A DNA stretch of 64,000 nucleotides from Prescottella agglutinans (GTDB taxonomy: Bacteria; Actinomycetota; Actinomycetes; Mycobacteriales; Mycobacteriaceae), in assembly GCF_004011865.1 (NCBI RefSeq), contig NZ_RKLP01000001.1, positions 620,001 to 684,000 on the forward strand, given 5' to 3'. Below the pieces are notes generated by a model, which saw nothing but the letters and a program-made list of their open reading frames with translations, searched no databases and was not told the DNA's origin. Shown here piece by piece: positions 40,632 to 49,187 of the stretch. Position numbers and translations under genes: made by a program. Numbering within the stretch: position 1 is the first letter of the stretch; the number at the start of each line of letters is the position of its first letter.

Positions 40632-42014
40632 ATGGAATTCACCGAGCTCGCGGACTACGCGATCTCCCCCGGCATGCTCACCGAGTGGTTACCCGAAGCC
40701 ACCACAGGATGGGTCGACGACGGACGCCCCGCGTCGTACATCCACGAGGCGCATCTGCGGCGGACGGCCGACGGCACCCACGACGACGGCCGGGAGTCCT
40801 GGCTGGGCGCGGCGTTCCGGCTGCCGGGGCAGCTCGACCACGACGCGTTCCGCACCGCGATCGGAATGTGGATCGAACGCCACGAGTCGTTGCGGAGCCA
40901 CGCCGCGCTCGGCCACGACGGCCGCATCACCCGCCGCACGATCGACCCGGGCGCCATCGAGCTGGACGAGGTCCGGCACGAGTACGAGTTCGACGCCGAC
41001 ACCGTGTACGAGCGGGTCCACGACCTGTTCGACGAGCTCACCTCCCCGCACCGCTGGCCCGCATACCTGTTCGTCACGCTCGAACATTCCGATCCCGAGC
41101 CCGAGTGCACCGTCTTCTTCGCCGCCGACCACTCGATCATCGACGGCCTGTCGGTGGTGCTGGTGGCTCACGAGATCACGAGCCTGTACACCGAGGCGAT
41201 GGCGGGCCCGCCGGCGCTGCTGGTCCCCGCCGGCAGCTACATCGACTTCGGCGCCGAGGAGCGGGCGGCCGCGTCGACGATCGACCACCGGCACCCCGCG
41301 GTCGAGTGCTGGCGCTCGGCCTTCGTCCGCAGCAAGGGCCGACTGTCCGACTTCCCTCTCGACCTGGGCCCGCGTCCGGTGGAGCGGGTGGCGCAGGGCG
41401 GCGTCTCGGAGTGGGTGTTCGACGCCGCCCAGGCCGCCACCTTCAACACGGTGTGCCACCGAGCCGGCCAGAACTTCTTCGCCGGCGTGCTGGCCTGCCT
41501 GGCCGAGGCCGCCGCGGAACTCACCGGCAACACGGTGTTCCGGACGGTGACGCCGGTCCACACGCGCAGCGATCCGCACTGGGCGACGTCGCTGGGGTGG
41601 TTCGTCGGGCTCGCCCCCATCGAGTTCGACATCGCGGGCGCGGCGGACTTCGGGGAGGCCGCGGCCCGTGCGGCCGAGGCGCTGGCGTCGACGAAGTCGG
41701 CCGCGAAGGTCCCGTTCGCGCGGGTCGAGGAGGTCCTCGCGACGCCGATCCGGCCGCGGTTCGTCGTCTCGTTCATGGACGTGCGGTTCGTACCGATGGC
41801 GCAACAGTGGCCCGAGATCGAGGCTCGCGCCCTGCGCAGCCGCCACTACACGCACGACGTCTACGTCTGGGTGAACCGAACCCCGCACGGCGTCAACATC
41901 TCCGCGCGGTTCCCCGGGACGCCGACCGCCACGGAAAATGTGCTGCGCTTCCTGGCGCGGGCCCGGCAGGCACTGTCCGACATCGTTCCGGTCGCACAGG
42001 CCGTCGGGGCCTGA
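40632..42014 (+). CDS. Stand-alone condensation-domain acyltransferase (PapA-like)
   Basis: A 460-residue single condensation domain with the catalytic His167 and Asp171 in AADHSIIDGLSVV (HxxxDG). It has no adenylation or carrier domain. This is the layout of mycobacterial Pap proteins, which move acyl chains onto trehalose or phthiocerol, and of the acyltransferase reported for Rhodococcus trehalolipids. The second half shows HTRSDPHWATSLGWFVGLAPI and RFVVSFMDVRF, the C-terminal lobe. The expected DFGWG loop is not obvious. It lies between sufE and accA3, where mycobacteria have no such gene to my memory. The substrate is unknown; glycolipid acylation is a reasonable hypothesis. Confidence 0.85.
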   Translation: MEFTELADYAISPGMLTEWLPEATTGWVDDGRPASYIHEAHLRRTADGTHDDGRESWLGAAFRLPGQLDHDAFRTAIGMWIERHESLRSHAALGHDGRITRRTIDPGAIELDEVRHEYEFDADTVYERVHDLFDELTSPHRWPAYLFVTLEHSDPEPECTVFFAADHSIIDGLSVVLVAHEITSLYTEAMAGPPALLVPAGSYIDFGAEERAAASTIDHRHPAVECWRSAFVRSKGRLSDFPLDLGPRPVERVAQGGVSEWVFDAAQAATFNTVCHRAGQNFFAGVLACLAEAAAELTGNTVFRTVTPVHTRSDPHWATSLGWFVGLAPIEFDIAGAADFGEAAARAAEALASTKSAAKVPFARVEEVLATPIRPRFVVSFMDVRFVPMAQQWPEIEARALRSRHYTHDVYVWVNRTPHGVNISARFPGTPTATENVLRFLARARQALSDIVPVAQAVGA

Positions 42015-42048
42015 ACATCGGCCGCGTCACCGGCGGGCAACTTCACCT

Positions 42049-42062
42049 CTACTGGTCAGTAG
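42049..42062. promoter_or_regulatory. GTCAGTAG palindromic element upstream of accA3
   Basis: CTACTGGTCAGTAG has 6-bp inverted arms (CTACTG/CAGTAG) around GT. It matches the accD5-upstream element (35934-35947) at 11 of 14 bases. It lies about 160 bp before the accA3 start and overlaps a possible -10 TAGGGT. It is a candidate operator for joint control of the carboxylase subunits. Confidence 0.5.
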
Positions 42063-42221
42063 GGTTGCGGCGCCGAATCGAGCCCTTAATGTGTAAGCGC
42101 TATCCGGTTACATCGTCTATCGGATTGGTGCATACACTCCGATGAGATGCCAATACAGACACCTGCCGGTGACGCCCACAGGCAAACCGCGGGGACGACC
42201 ATGCGAAACACAGGAGGCTCA

Positions 42222-44012
42222 GTGCCCACTCATGCCAGCGCGCAGATCACGAAGGTGCTCGTCGCCAACCGCGGCGAGATCGCTGTGCGGGTCATCCGAG
42301 CCGCGAAGGACGCGGGCTACGGCAGCGTCGCTGTCTACGCCGAGCCGGACGCGGACGCACAGTTCGTGAAGCTGGCGGACGAGGCGTTCGCTCTCGGCGG
42401 CCAGACCTCGGCCGAGTCCTACCTGGTCTTCGACAAGATCCTCGACGCCGCCAAGAAGTCCGGCGCCGACGCGATCCACCCCGGCTACGGCTTCCTGTCC
42501 GAGAACGCCGACTTCGCGCAGGCCGTCATCGACGCGGGCCTGATCTGGATCGGCCCCTCGCCGCAGTCCATCCGCGACCTGGGCGACAAGGTCACCGCCC
42601 GCCACATCGCCGAGCGCGCCAACGCGCCGATGGCGGCCGGCACCAAGGATCCGGTCAAGAACGCCGACGAGGTCGTCGAGTTCGCCAAGCAGTACGGCGT
42701 CCCGGTCGCGATCAAGGCCGCGTTCGGTGGCGGCGGCCGCGGCATGAAGGTCGCGCAGACCATCGAGGAGATCCCCGAGCTGTTCGAGTCGGCCACCCGT
42801 GAGGCCATCGCGGCCTTCGGTCGTGGCGAGTGCTTCGTCGAGCAGTACCTGGACAAGGCCCGCCACGTCGAGGCCCAGGTCATCGCCGACCAGCACGGCA
42901 ACGTCGTCGTCGCCGGCACCCGCGACTGCTCGCTGCAGCGCCGCTTCCAGAAGCTCGTCGAGGAGGCCCCGGCGCCGTTCCTGACGGACGAGCAGCGCGC
43001 TCGCATCCACGCTTCCGCCAAGGCCATCTGCAAGGAGGCCGGCTACTACGGCGCGGGCACCGTCGAGTACCTGGTGCAGGGCGACACGGTCTCGTTCCTC
43101 GAGGTCAACACCCGCCTGCAGGTCGAGCACCCGGTCACCGAGGAGACCGCCGGCATCGACCTGGTTCGCCAGCAGTTCCTCATCGCCAACGGTGAAGAGC
43201 TCACCATCAAGGAGGACCCCACCCCGCGTGGACACTCCTTCGAGTTCCGCATCAACGGCGAGGACGCCGGCCGTGGCTTCATGCCCGCCCCCGGCCCCAT
43301 CACCGTCTACAAGGAGCCGACGGGCCCCGGCGTGCGCGTCGACTCGGGTGTCGTCCAGGGCGACGTCATCGGCGGCCAGTTCGACTCGATGCTCGCCAAG
43401 CTGATCGTCACCGGTGAGAACCGCGAGCAGGCGCTGCAGCGTGCCGCTCGTGCGCTCGCCGAGTTCGAGGTCGACGGCCTCGCCACGGTCATCCCGTTCC
43501 ACCGCCACATCGTCGAGAACCCGGCGTTCGTCGGCGACGGCGAGGGCTTCGAGGTCTACACCAAGTGGATCGAGACCGAGTGGGACAACACCATCGAGCC
43601 GTTCGCCGGTTCGGGTGCGGCCGCGGACGACGAGGAGAACCTGCCCCGTCAGTCGGTCGTCGTCGAGGTCGGTGGCCGCCGCGTCGAGGTCTCGCTGCCC
43701 GGTTCGTTCTCGATCGGCACGAGCGGTGCTCCGGCCGGCGCGATCCGCAAGAAGCCGAAGGCGCGCAAGCGCGGCGGTGCCGGCGCGGGTGCCGCGTCGG
43801 GTGACGCCGTGACCGCCCCGATGCAGGGCACGGTCGTCAAGGTCGCCGTCGAGGAGGGCCAGGAGGTCGCCGAGGGCGATCTGATCGTCGTCCTCGAGGC
43901 CATGAAGATGGAGAACCCGGTCACCGCGCACAAGGCCGGTGTCGTCACGGGCCTGTCCGTCGAGGCCGGCGCCGCCATCACGCAGGGCACGGTTCTCGCC
44001 GAGCTGAAGTGA
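42222..44012 (+). CDS. accA3: Biotin carboxylase / biotin carrier (alpha) subunit AccA3
   Basis: A 596-residue alpha subunit shared by actinobacterial acyl-CoA carboxylases. The biotin carboxylase part (about 10-460) has [20 protein letters not shown], the ATP-grasp loop [14 protein letters not shown], and [15 protein letters not shown]. The carrier domain at the C-terminus has the biotinylated Lys in [10 protein letters not shown]. The start is decided by CAGGAGG (42211-42217), five bases before GTG 42222; longer in-frame starts at 42147 and 42201 lack this. It pairs with AccD5 and AccE5. A strong hairpin follows the stop. Confidence 0.96.
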   Translation: MPTHASAQITKVLVANRGEIAVRVIRAAKDAGYGSVAVYAEPDADAQFVKLADEAFALGGQTSAESYLVFDKILDAAKKSGADAIHPGYGFLSENADFAQAVIDAGLIWIGPSPQSIRDLGDKVTARHIAERANAPMAAGTKDPVKNADEVVEFAKQYGVPVAIKAAFGGGGRGMKVAQTIEEIPELFESATREAIAAFGRGECFVEQYLDKARHVEAQVIADQHGNVVVAGTRDCSLQRRFQKLVEEAPAPFLTDEQRARIHASAKAICKEAGYYGAGTVEYLVQGDTVSFLEVNTRLQVEHPVTEETAGIDLVRQQFLIANGEELTIKEDPTPRGHSFEFRINGEDAGRGFMPAPGPITVYKEPTGPGVRVDSGVVQGDVIGGQFDSMLAKLIVTGENREQALQRAARALAEFEVDGLATVIPFHRHIVENPAFVGDGEGFEVYTKWIETEWDNTIEPFAGSGAAADDEENLPRQSVVVEVGGRRVEVSLPGSFSIGTSGAPAGAIRKKPKARKRGGAGAGAASGDAVTAPMQGTVVKVAVEEGQEVAEGDLIVVLEAMKMENPVTAHKAGVVTGLSVEAGAAITQGTVLAELK

Positions 44013-44048
44013 CGTCCGGACAGCGATAGCTGTTCCCGGTATTCGTTC

Positions 44049-44088
44049 CACTGTGCGCGCCTCGCGGTTTCGCGAGGCGCGCACAGTG
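44049..44088. terminator. Terminator after accA3
   Basis: A perfect 18-bp stem, CACTGTGCGCGCCTCGCG (44049-44066) with its complement (44071-44088), loop GTTT. No T-tract. Confidence 0.85.
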
Positions 44089-44120
44089 CTACACGGGCGC
44101 CATCTCAGTAGGCTTCAGGC

Positions 44121-44513
44121 ATGGCCGAGGCTCCCGACATCCGGATCGGCACCGCCGAGCGTGAGAAGGCGCTCGAGGCGTTGACACAGCACTTCAGCGA
44201 CGGTCGACTCACCGTCAGCGAGTTCGACGAGCGCAGCGGACAGATCACCGCCGCCACGACGCGCGGCCAACTCGACAAGATCTTCGCGGACCTGCCCGCG
44301 CTCACGCCGCCCGTCCCCGCGAGACCGTCACGGGAATCGGGCGGAGCCGAGGACGAGACGAGCTGGCGCAACACCGTCATGGCGGTGATTCCGTTCGTGG
44401 CGCTGGCGCTGTTCTTCCTGGTCCCCGTCGAAGCTCGATGGATGTTCTTCATGCTCATTCCGGCAACGGCCGCGGTTCTGTTCCGCGGCAGGAGAGGACG
44501 TGGCGGCTGCTGA
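44121..44513 (+). CDS. DUF1707 (SHOCT-like) membrane protein
   Basis: A 130-residue protein. The N-terminal DUF1707 domain (about 5-58) has RIGTAEREKALEALTQHFSD and GRLTVSEFDERSGQITAATT. A Pro/Ser-rich linker and two closely spaced membrane helices follow (VMAVIPFVALALFFLV; WMFFMLIPATAAVLF), then an RGRRGRGGC tail. DUF1707 is a common actinobacterial module fused to membrane parts; its function is unknown. Its TGA overlaps the ATG of the next gene (TGATG), giving a three-gene run with the GNAT-like and VanZ genes. Confidence 0.88.
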   Translation: MAEAPDIRIGTAEREKALEALTQHFSDGRLTVSEFDERSGQITAATTRGQLDKIFADLPALTPPVPARPSRESGGAEDETSWRNTVMAVIPFVALALFFLVPVEARWMFFMLIPATAAVLFRGRRGRGGC

Positions 44514-44854
44514 TGGAGCCGATCGAGATCAACGCCGGGGCCTGGTACCTGCGTGCGCTGCGAGCCGACGAACGCGTCGATGATCGCCCCGCGCTGCGTG
44601 ACGGTGGCATCGACGACCCGGGATACGTGTCCGAGCGCCTGCGGCAGTGGGCCGCCGACGAGCACTACTCGTGGGCCGTCTGCGAGCCCACGACGGGCGA
44701 ACTGCTCGCGGAGGTGGGTGTGACCCCGAACGGCTCCGACGGCGTGCTGAGCGGCTGGGCGCGGCCGGGCCACGACGACGCCCTCGAGACCGCCACCGAC
44801 TCCGTCCACCGCTTCGCCGAGGGTGCTCTCGGGCTCGCTCTCACCGGGCGCTGA
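44513..44854 (+). CDS. Short GNAT-like protein (N-terminal part of an acetyltransferase)
   Basis: A 113-residue protein starting MEPIEINAGAWYLRALRADE, the opening seen in RimJ/RimL-type GNAT acetyltransferases of actinobacteria. SWAVCEPTTGELLAEVGVTP resembles the central strand pair. The acetyl-CoA loop (R/QxxGxG/A) and the C-terminal strands are missing, and the protein ends in a helix (ATDSVHRFAEGALGLAL). It may be a naturally truncated family with another role, or a decayed GNAT gene. The ATG overlap with the DUF1707 stop argues that it is still translated. Confidence 0.68.
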   Translation: MEPIEINAGAWYLRALRADERVDDRPALRDGGIDDPGYVSERLRQWAADEHYSWAVCEPTTGELLAEVGVTPNGSDGVLSGWARPGHDDALETATDSVHRFAEGALGLALTGR

Positions 44855-44864
44855 GGGCGGCACC

Positions 44865-45218
44865 GTGCTCGACAGGCTCGACAGGCGTCACGTGCCGCTC
44901 GCGATCGCGACGGTCGTCGTGCTCGTGATGCTGTTCTCCCCCGGATCCACCGTTCCGAGCGGGCCGGAGAACAGCGACAAGGTCACCCACGCGCTGATGT
45001 TCGCCGCGCTCGCCGTGACGTCCCGCTACGCCCGTATCGGGGCCGCGTGGACCGCCGCGTGGCTGCTGGCGTTCGCGGCGGTGTCGGAGGTGCTGCAGGG
45101 CGCGCTACCGATCCAGCGGAGCTGTTCGATCTGGGATGCGGCGGCCGACGCCGTCGGCATCGTCGTCGGGCTGGTGCTGGCGCGGGTACTCGCCCGGCCG
45201 CTGCGAATTCCCGTCTGA
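44865..45218 (+). CDS. VanZ-family membrane protein
   Basis: A 117-residue, four-helix VanZ-like protein. VPLAIATVVVLVMLFSPGS is helix 1. NSDKVTHALMFAALAVTSRY carries the family's D-K-x-x-H block, AWLLAFAAVSEVLQGALP the conserved Glu-x-x-Q, and CSIWDAAADAVGIVVGLVLA the N/D-x-x-G pattern. The GTG at 44865 follows a GAGGG ribosome-binding site; longer in-frame starts would overlap the GNAT-like gene. VanZ confers low-level teicoplanin resistance in enterococci. The actinobacterial homologues have no defined role and probably act in the envelope. Confidence 0.85.
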   Translation: MLDRLDRRHVPLAIATVVVLVMLFSPGSTVPSGPENSDKVTHALMFAALAVTSRYARIGAAWTAAWLLAFAAVSEVLQGALPIQRSCSIWDAAADAVGIVVGLVLARVLARPLRIPV

Positions 45219-45234
45219 GCACCCGCCCCGACGG

Positions 45235-46038
45235 TCAGCCTTCGAGCAGGTGGCCGCGGATCGCGTCCTGACCGGCGGCGTCGATGCCGAGGCCGTCGGC
45301 GAAGTAGCCCTCGATCGAGCCGAAGCTCTCCCGCATCTGCGCCAGCGCGGTCTGAAGGTATTCGGGGCGGACCCCGAGCACCAGTTCGAGCAACGTGGGA
45401 TCGCCACCGCCGGCGGCGAACTTGTCGAAAACCTGCTTGAACGTCGGCAGCAGCTGTTCGTTGGTGAGCAGGTAGTCGTGGAACACGTCGTCTTCGTCGA
45501 CGCCCAGCAGGAGGAGCAACGACGCCGTGGCCCAGCCGGTGCGGTCCTTACCGGTGGTGCAGTGCACGAGGGCCGGCAGGGCGTCCGGCGCCGCGAGGTC
45601 GGTGAACATCCCGCGGTAGGACGTGAGCGCGCTCGGCAGCGTGATCAGGTCGCGATAGGTCTGCAGGAACGAGTCCATCGCGTGCTGGTCGCCGAGGAAC
45701 TTCTGGAGGATCGACGGGTCGTCCAGCACGGACTGCAGCTGGGCGGCCATCGAGCCGCGCACCTTGTCGGCCAGCACGTCGAGCGGGACCTCGCGCGCCG
45801 ACGCCGGCGCCCGGTCGGGGGCGGCGTCGCGCTCGGACACGGTCCGGAGGTCGAACACCGTCACGAGACCCAGTTCGGCGAGCCGGTGGGCGTCGTCCAC
45901 GGTGACCTTGCTCAGATCGGTCGACCGGTAGAAGCGGCCGAAGCGGACCGTCGCGCCGTCGCGGGTGCGGTAGCCACCGATCTCGCGCAGGTTCGGGACG
46001 GACAGGATCGGGATGCTCGTGCCAGGCGCAGTGGTCAT
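45235..46038 (-). CDS. ptpB: Protein tyrosine/phosphoinositide phosphatase, PtpB-like
   Basis: A 267-residue tyrosine-specific or lipid phosphatase. The P-loop HCTTGKDRTGWA has the nucleophile Cys160, Asp165 and Arg166, the same residue numbers I recall for M. tuberculosis PtpB. The opening VPNLREIGGYRTRDGATVRF and YRSTDLSKV are typical of this family (DSP-PTPase, MptpB type). The KDRT loop favours phosphoinositide-like substrates as well as pTyr. There is no signal peptide. In saprophytes its role is unknown. It is leftward, downstream of the MBL-Rieske gene but separated from it by a terminator. Confidence 0.9.
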   Translation of the reverse strand: MTTAPGTSIPILSVPNLREIGGYRTRDGATVRFGRFYRSTDLSKVTVDDAHRLAELGLVTVFDLRTVSERDAAPDRAPASAREVPLDVLADKVRGSMAAQLQSVLDDPSILQKFLGDQHAMDSFLQTYRDLITLPSALTSYRGMFTDLAAPDALPALVHCTTGKDRTGWATASLLLLLGVDEDDVFHDYLLTNEQLLPTFKQVFDKFAAGGGDPTLLELVLGVRPEYLQTALAQMRESFGSIEGYFADGLGIDAAGQDAIRGHLLEG

Positions 46039-46054
46039 CTGCCCAAATTAGACG

Positions 46055-46099
46055 AACCCGGCCGCCGAGGCACCCATTCGGTGCTTCGACGGCCGGGTT
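46055..46099. terminator. Hairpin between the MBL-Rieske and ptpB-like genes
   Basis: Arms AACCCGGCCG (from 46055) and CGGCCGGGTT (to 46099) enclose a second inner stem GCACC/GGTGC, with a small bulge. It lies downstream of the leftward MBL-Rieske stop. Confidence 0.75.
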
Positions 46100-46121
46100 G
46101 GTGTCGCCGGGGCGGGCCTGC

Positions 46122-47672
46122 TCAGCCCAGCTTCTTCGACCGCAGTTCGTGGCCCTTGGACGTCTTGCAGCGCCCGGTCTCGAGGTCCCACTGCCAGCCG
46201 TGCAGGTTGCACGTGAGGTTGGCGCCGTCGACGACGCCGAACTTGCTCAGGTCGGCCTTGAGGTGCGGGCAGCGCCGCTGGATCTCGTAGCCGCCCACCT
46301 CGATCGAGGCGCTGTCGTCGTGGGCCTCGGCGAACCAGCCGTCGGCGTACGCGATGCGCTCGTCGGTGAGGCACTTGAAGAAGGTGTAGAGGAACTCGTT
46401 GTAGCCGCCGACGCGCCACGCCTCGAAGCGGGTGGACAGGAAGATCGTGTTGACCCAGTCCGGCTCGTCGTCGCGGAGGACGGTGCGCACCAGTTCGGGT
46501 GCGATGCGGAAGCCGTACCGGTACTTGCCGTCGCCCTCCTGCGGCTCGCGGACGACGCGGTTCGGGAAGTCGAGGACGACGGTCTCGTCACCCATGACGA
46601 GGCCGACCGGGTAGCCGATGCCGTCGCAGATCAGGTCGGACTGCGCCATGATCGGCTCGAACTTGGCCTTGAGCGGGGCGAGCAGCGGTTCGCCCTCGGC
46701 GGGCGCCCACGCGGCCTTCTCGGCCGCGATGACCGGCGCCATCCGCTGTGCCATGTCCTCGATGTAGGCGGCCTTGTCGGAGAAGATCTTCTCGACGTCG
46801 GCGTCCGGGATCGGGTGCGCGAGCGTCGCCTTCTCGCCGTGGATGTCCACCGTCGAGCCGGGGATCATCAGCAGGCCGCCGTCGTTGCCGTGGATCCGCA
46901 TCTGCTCGAGGAACACGATCTGGTCGGGGAAGATGTTGCCCTCGTCGCCGTGATCGTCGTTCAGGTCCCGCAGCGCGTCGTCGAGGAACACCGGCGGGCC
47001 GGCGGACGGCACGACCCACGTCGCGCCCACCTGCTCGATGTAGCTGCGGCAGCGGTCCATGCCGCGCTGGCGCTTCTGCTTGCCGAAGTTGCGCTTGGTG
47101 CCGGCCGGGATGTCGTAGACCATCGGGTACCAGATGGCGCCCGAGTACTGCAGCAGGTGGATGTCGATCTTGCCGAACGCCTCGAGCATCGGGTCCATGT
47201 CGACCGGGCGGGCGTCGTTCATGTTGAAGCACACGGTCTCGCCGTCGGAGACGACCAGGCCGGAGTCGCCGATCGGGCCGTCGGCGGGCGCCCGCAGCGC
47301 GACGATCATGACGTCCAGGTCGCCCTTGGGGCCGGACACCGTGTGCTTGACGGAGTCCTGCGTCTCGAAGAACTTGGTGAACCCGAGCTTGCGGAGTTCG
47401 CGCTCGAGATCCGGCACCGGGTAGTCCGGCAGCAGCACGGTCGCGTCCTTGTTGACGTGCTCGGCGAGCGTCTCCGGATCGAAGTGATCCTTGTGCAGGT
47501 GCGAGACGTACAGGTAGTCGACGTTGCCGAGCGCGTCCCAGTCGAGTCCGGTGTTGTCCGGGAAGGGGAACCACGACGCGAAGTATGCGGGGTTCACCCA
47601 CGGGTCGCAGAGAATCGACCCCGCTTCGGTCTGGATGTGGAATCCGGCGTGTCCGACGCTGGTGATCTGCAC
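46122..47672 (-). CDS. Metallo-beta-lactamase-fold / Rieske [2Fe-2S] fusion protein
   Basis: A 516-residue fusion. The N-terminal metallo-beta-lactamase domain has HLHKDHFD (H58, H60, D62, H63), the HxHxDH metal motif of UlaG/NAPE-PLD-like hydrolases. The C-terminal Rieske domain has C468-x-H470 and C488-x-x-H491 (RRCPHLKAD; TCNLHGWQW). The domain order is the reverse of what I recall for CMP-N-acetylneuraminate hydroxylase, which has Rieske first. The GTG at 47672 is set by GAGGAGG nine bases upstream. The substrate is unknown; an iron-dependent oxygenase or hydrolase is possible. It is leftward, after lat, separated by 109 bp. Confidence 0.88.
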   Translation of the reverse strand: MQITSVGHAGFHIQTEAGSILCDPWVNPAYFASWFPFPDNTGLDWDALGNVDYLYVSHLHKDHFDPETLAEHVNKDATVLLPDYPVPDLERELRKLGFTKFFETQDSVKHTVSGPKGDLDVMIVALRAPADGPIGDSGLVVSDGETVCFNMNDARPVDMDPMLEAFGKIDIHLLQYSGAIWYPMVYDIPAGTKRNFGKQKRQRGMDRCRSYIEQVGATWVVPSAGPPVFLDDALRDLNDDHGDEGNIFPDQIVFLEQMRIHGNDGGLLMIPGSTVDIHGEKATLAHPIPDADVEKIFSDKAAYIEDMAQRMAPVIAAEKAAWAPAEGEPLLAPLKAKFEPIMAQSDLICDGIGYPVGLVMGDETVVLDFPNRVVREPQEGDGKYRYGFRIAPELVRTVLRDDEPDWVNTIFLSTRFEAWRVGGYNEFLYTFFKCLTDERIAYADGWFAEAHDDSASIEVGGYEIQRRCPHLKADLSKFGVVDGANLTCNLHGWQWDLETGRCKTSKGHELRSKKLG

Positions 47673-47781
47673 TCGTCTGCCTCCTCGATAGACCTCGACA
47701 ATCGTAACGAGACCGGACCCCGCACCCACCCGGCGCACCACGGATGTGGGCCGGAACACCAGTTATCGGGGACCTAATCCC

Positions 47782-49122
47782 CTACGGCCGCGCCGAGGCG
47801 AGCACCCGGTCGAGCGCGTCGACGGCCCCGTCGAGTTCGGCGATGGTGACCGTCAGCGGTGGCCGGAATCGGATTCCACGATGACCGGTCGCCAGGAACA
47901 GCACGTGTTCGTGCTCCCGCAGGTCGGTCACCACCCGGTCCCGGAACTCCGGCGTCGGCAGGGTGAGCCCGCACATCAGCCCGCGGCCGCGCGGCTCGGT
48001 GGCGGCCTCGTGGGTGGCCGCGAGTTCCTCGAGTCGACCGAGTAGGTGCGCCCCGCACAGGCGGGCGCGGTCGATCAACCGGTCCTCCTCGATGACCTCG
48101 AGGATGCGCCGGGCGCGGACCATGTCGGTGAGGTTGCCGCCCCACGTCGAGTTGATCCGCGAGCTGACCGCGAAGACGTTGTCGTGGACCTCGTCGACGC
48201 GGCCGCCGGCCATGATCCCGCACACCTGGGTCTTCTTGCCGAACGCGACGACGTCGGGGGTGACGCCCAGCTGCTGGTACGCCCACGCGGTGCCGGTGAG
48301 CCCGCAGCCGGTCTGGACCTCGTCGAAGATCAGCAGGGCGTCGTGCGCGACACACAGCTCGTGCATGCGGCCGAAGAACTCGGGCCGGAAGTGGTGGTCG
48401 CCGCCCTCCCCCTGGATCGGCTCGGCGATGAAGCACGCGATGTCGTGCGGGTGTTCGGCGAACGCGCGACGGGCCTGCGTGAGGGCGCGGTCCTCGGCCT
48501 GTTCCACGTCCCGCCCGTCGGCGAGGTACGGCGCGTCGATCCGCGGCCACTCGAACTTGGGGAACCGGGCGATCTTGGTGGGGTCGGTGTTGGTGAGCGA
48601 GAGGGTGTAGCCGCTGCGGCCGTGGAACGCCTCGGTCAGGTGCAGCACGCGGGTGCCGAGCGCCGGATCGCGCCCCGCCGCTTCGTTGCGCCGGCTCTTC
48701 CAGTCGAACGCCACCTTGAGCGCGTTCTCGACGGCGAGCGTGCCGCCGTCGACGAAGAACAGGTGCGGCAGCGCGGGGTCGCCGAGCACGCGGGCGAACG
48801 TGTCGACGAACCGGGCCATCGGCACGGTGTAGACGTCCGAGTTGCTCGGCTTGTTGATCGCGGCGATCGCGAGTTCGTGGCGGAACGGGCCGTCGTCGGC
48901 GAGGGCCGGGTGGTTCATGCCGAGCGCCGACGACGCGAAGAAACCGAACATGTCGAGGTACGTGGTGCCGTCGCGCAGGTCGACGACGTGGGCGCCGCTG
49001 GAGGTCTCGAGGTCGAGGACGAGGTCGAACCCGTCCGTGAGCATGTGTGCTCTCAGGACGTCGTGCACGCGCCCGGCCGGGAGGTCCGAGTCACCGGCCG
49101 CGGGGCGGACCGCGGTGCTCAT
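47782..49122 (-). CDS. lat: L-lysine 6-transaminase
   Basis: Class III PLP aminotransferase (446 residues) moving the epsilon-amino group of lysine to 2-oxoglutarate to give 2-aminoadipate-6-semialdehyde. The internal aldimine Lys is in VVAFGKKTQVCGIM. LLIFDEVQTGCGLTGT holds the PLP-ring Asp, and FFVDGGTLAVENALKVAFDW and INSTWGGNLTDMVR are Lat-type blocks. The ATG at 49122 was chosen; an upstream TTG adds two residues. It is divergent from hglS-like and pcd with only 65 bp between starts, so all three are probably controlled together. In mycobacteria lat neighbours pcd as well. Confidence 0.95.
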   Translation of the reverse strand: MSTAVRPAAGDSDLPAGRVHDVLRAHMLTDGFDLVLDLETSSGAHVVDLRDGTTYLDMFGFFASSALGMNHPALADDGPFRHELAIAAINKPSNSDVYTVPMARFVDTFARVLGDPALPHLFFVDGGTLAVENALKVAFDWKSRRNEAAGRDPALGTRVLHLTEAFHGRSGYTLSLTNTDPTKIARFPKFEWPRIDAPYLADGRDVEQAEDRALTQARRAFAEHPHDIACFIAEPIQGEGGDHHFRPEFFGRMHELCVAHDALLIFDEVQTGCGLTGTAWAYQQLGVTPDVVAFGKKTQVCGIMAGGRVDEVHDNVFAVSSRINSTWGGNLTDMVRARRILEVIEEDRLIDRARLCGAHLLGRLEELAATHEAATEPRGRGLMCGLTLPTPEFRDRVVTDLREHEHVLFLATGHRGIRFRPPLTVTIAELDGAVDALDRVLASARP

Positions 49123-49187
49123 GTCCAAAGGCTACGTCAGCATTCCGGCCCACGTGTGGGCATCGAGGCTCGTACGATCGAGGGGCG

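Noticed and set aside
44513-44854. GNAT-like gene as a pseudogene
   Set aside because: The catalytic part is missing, but the tight start-stop overlap, normal codon use and a following intact ribosome-binding site do not show decay, so it is listed as a CDS with lower confidence.
46098-47777. 559-codon open frame on the plus strand opposite the MBL-Rieske gene
   Set aside because: It is antisense to a protein with complete catalytic motifs and has low-complexity Val/Asp/Arg/Gly composition, typical of shadow frames in GC-rich DNA. Similar long shadows oppose pobA (12637-13968), accD5 (36013-37644) and accA3 (42219-44084).
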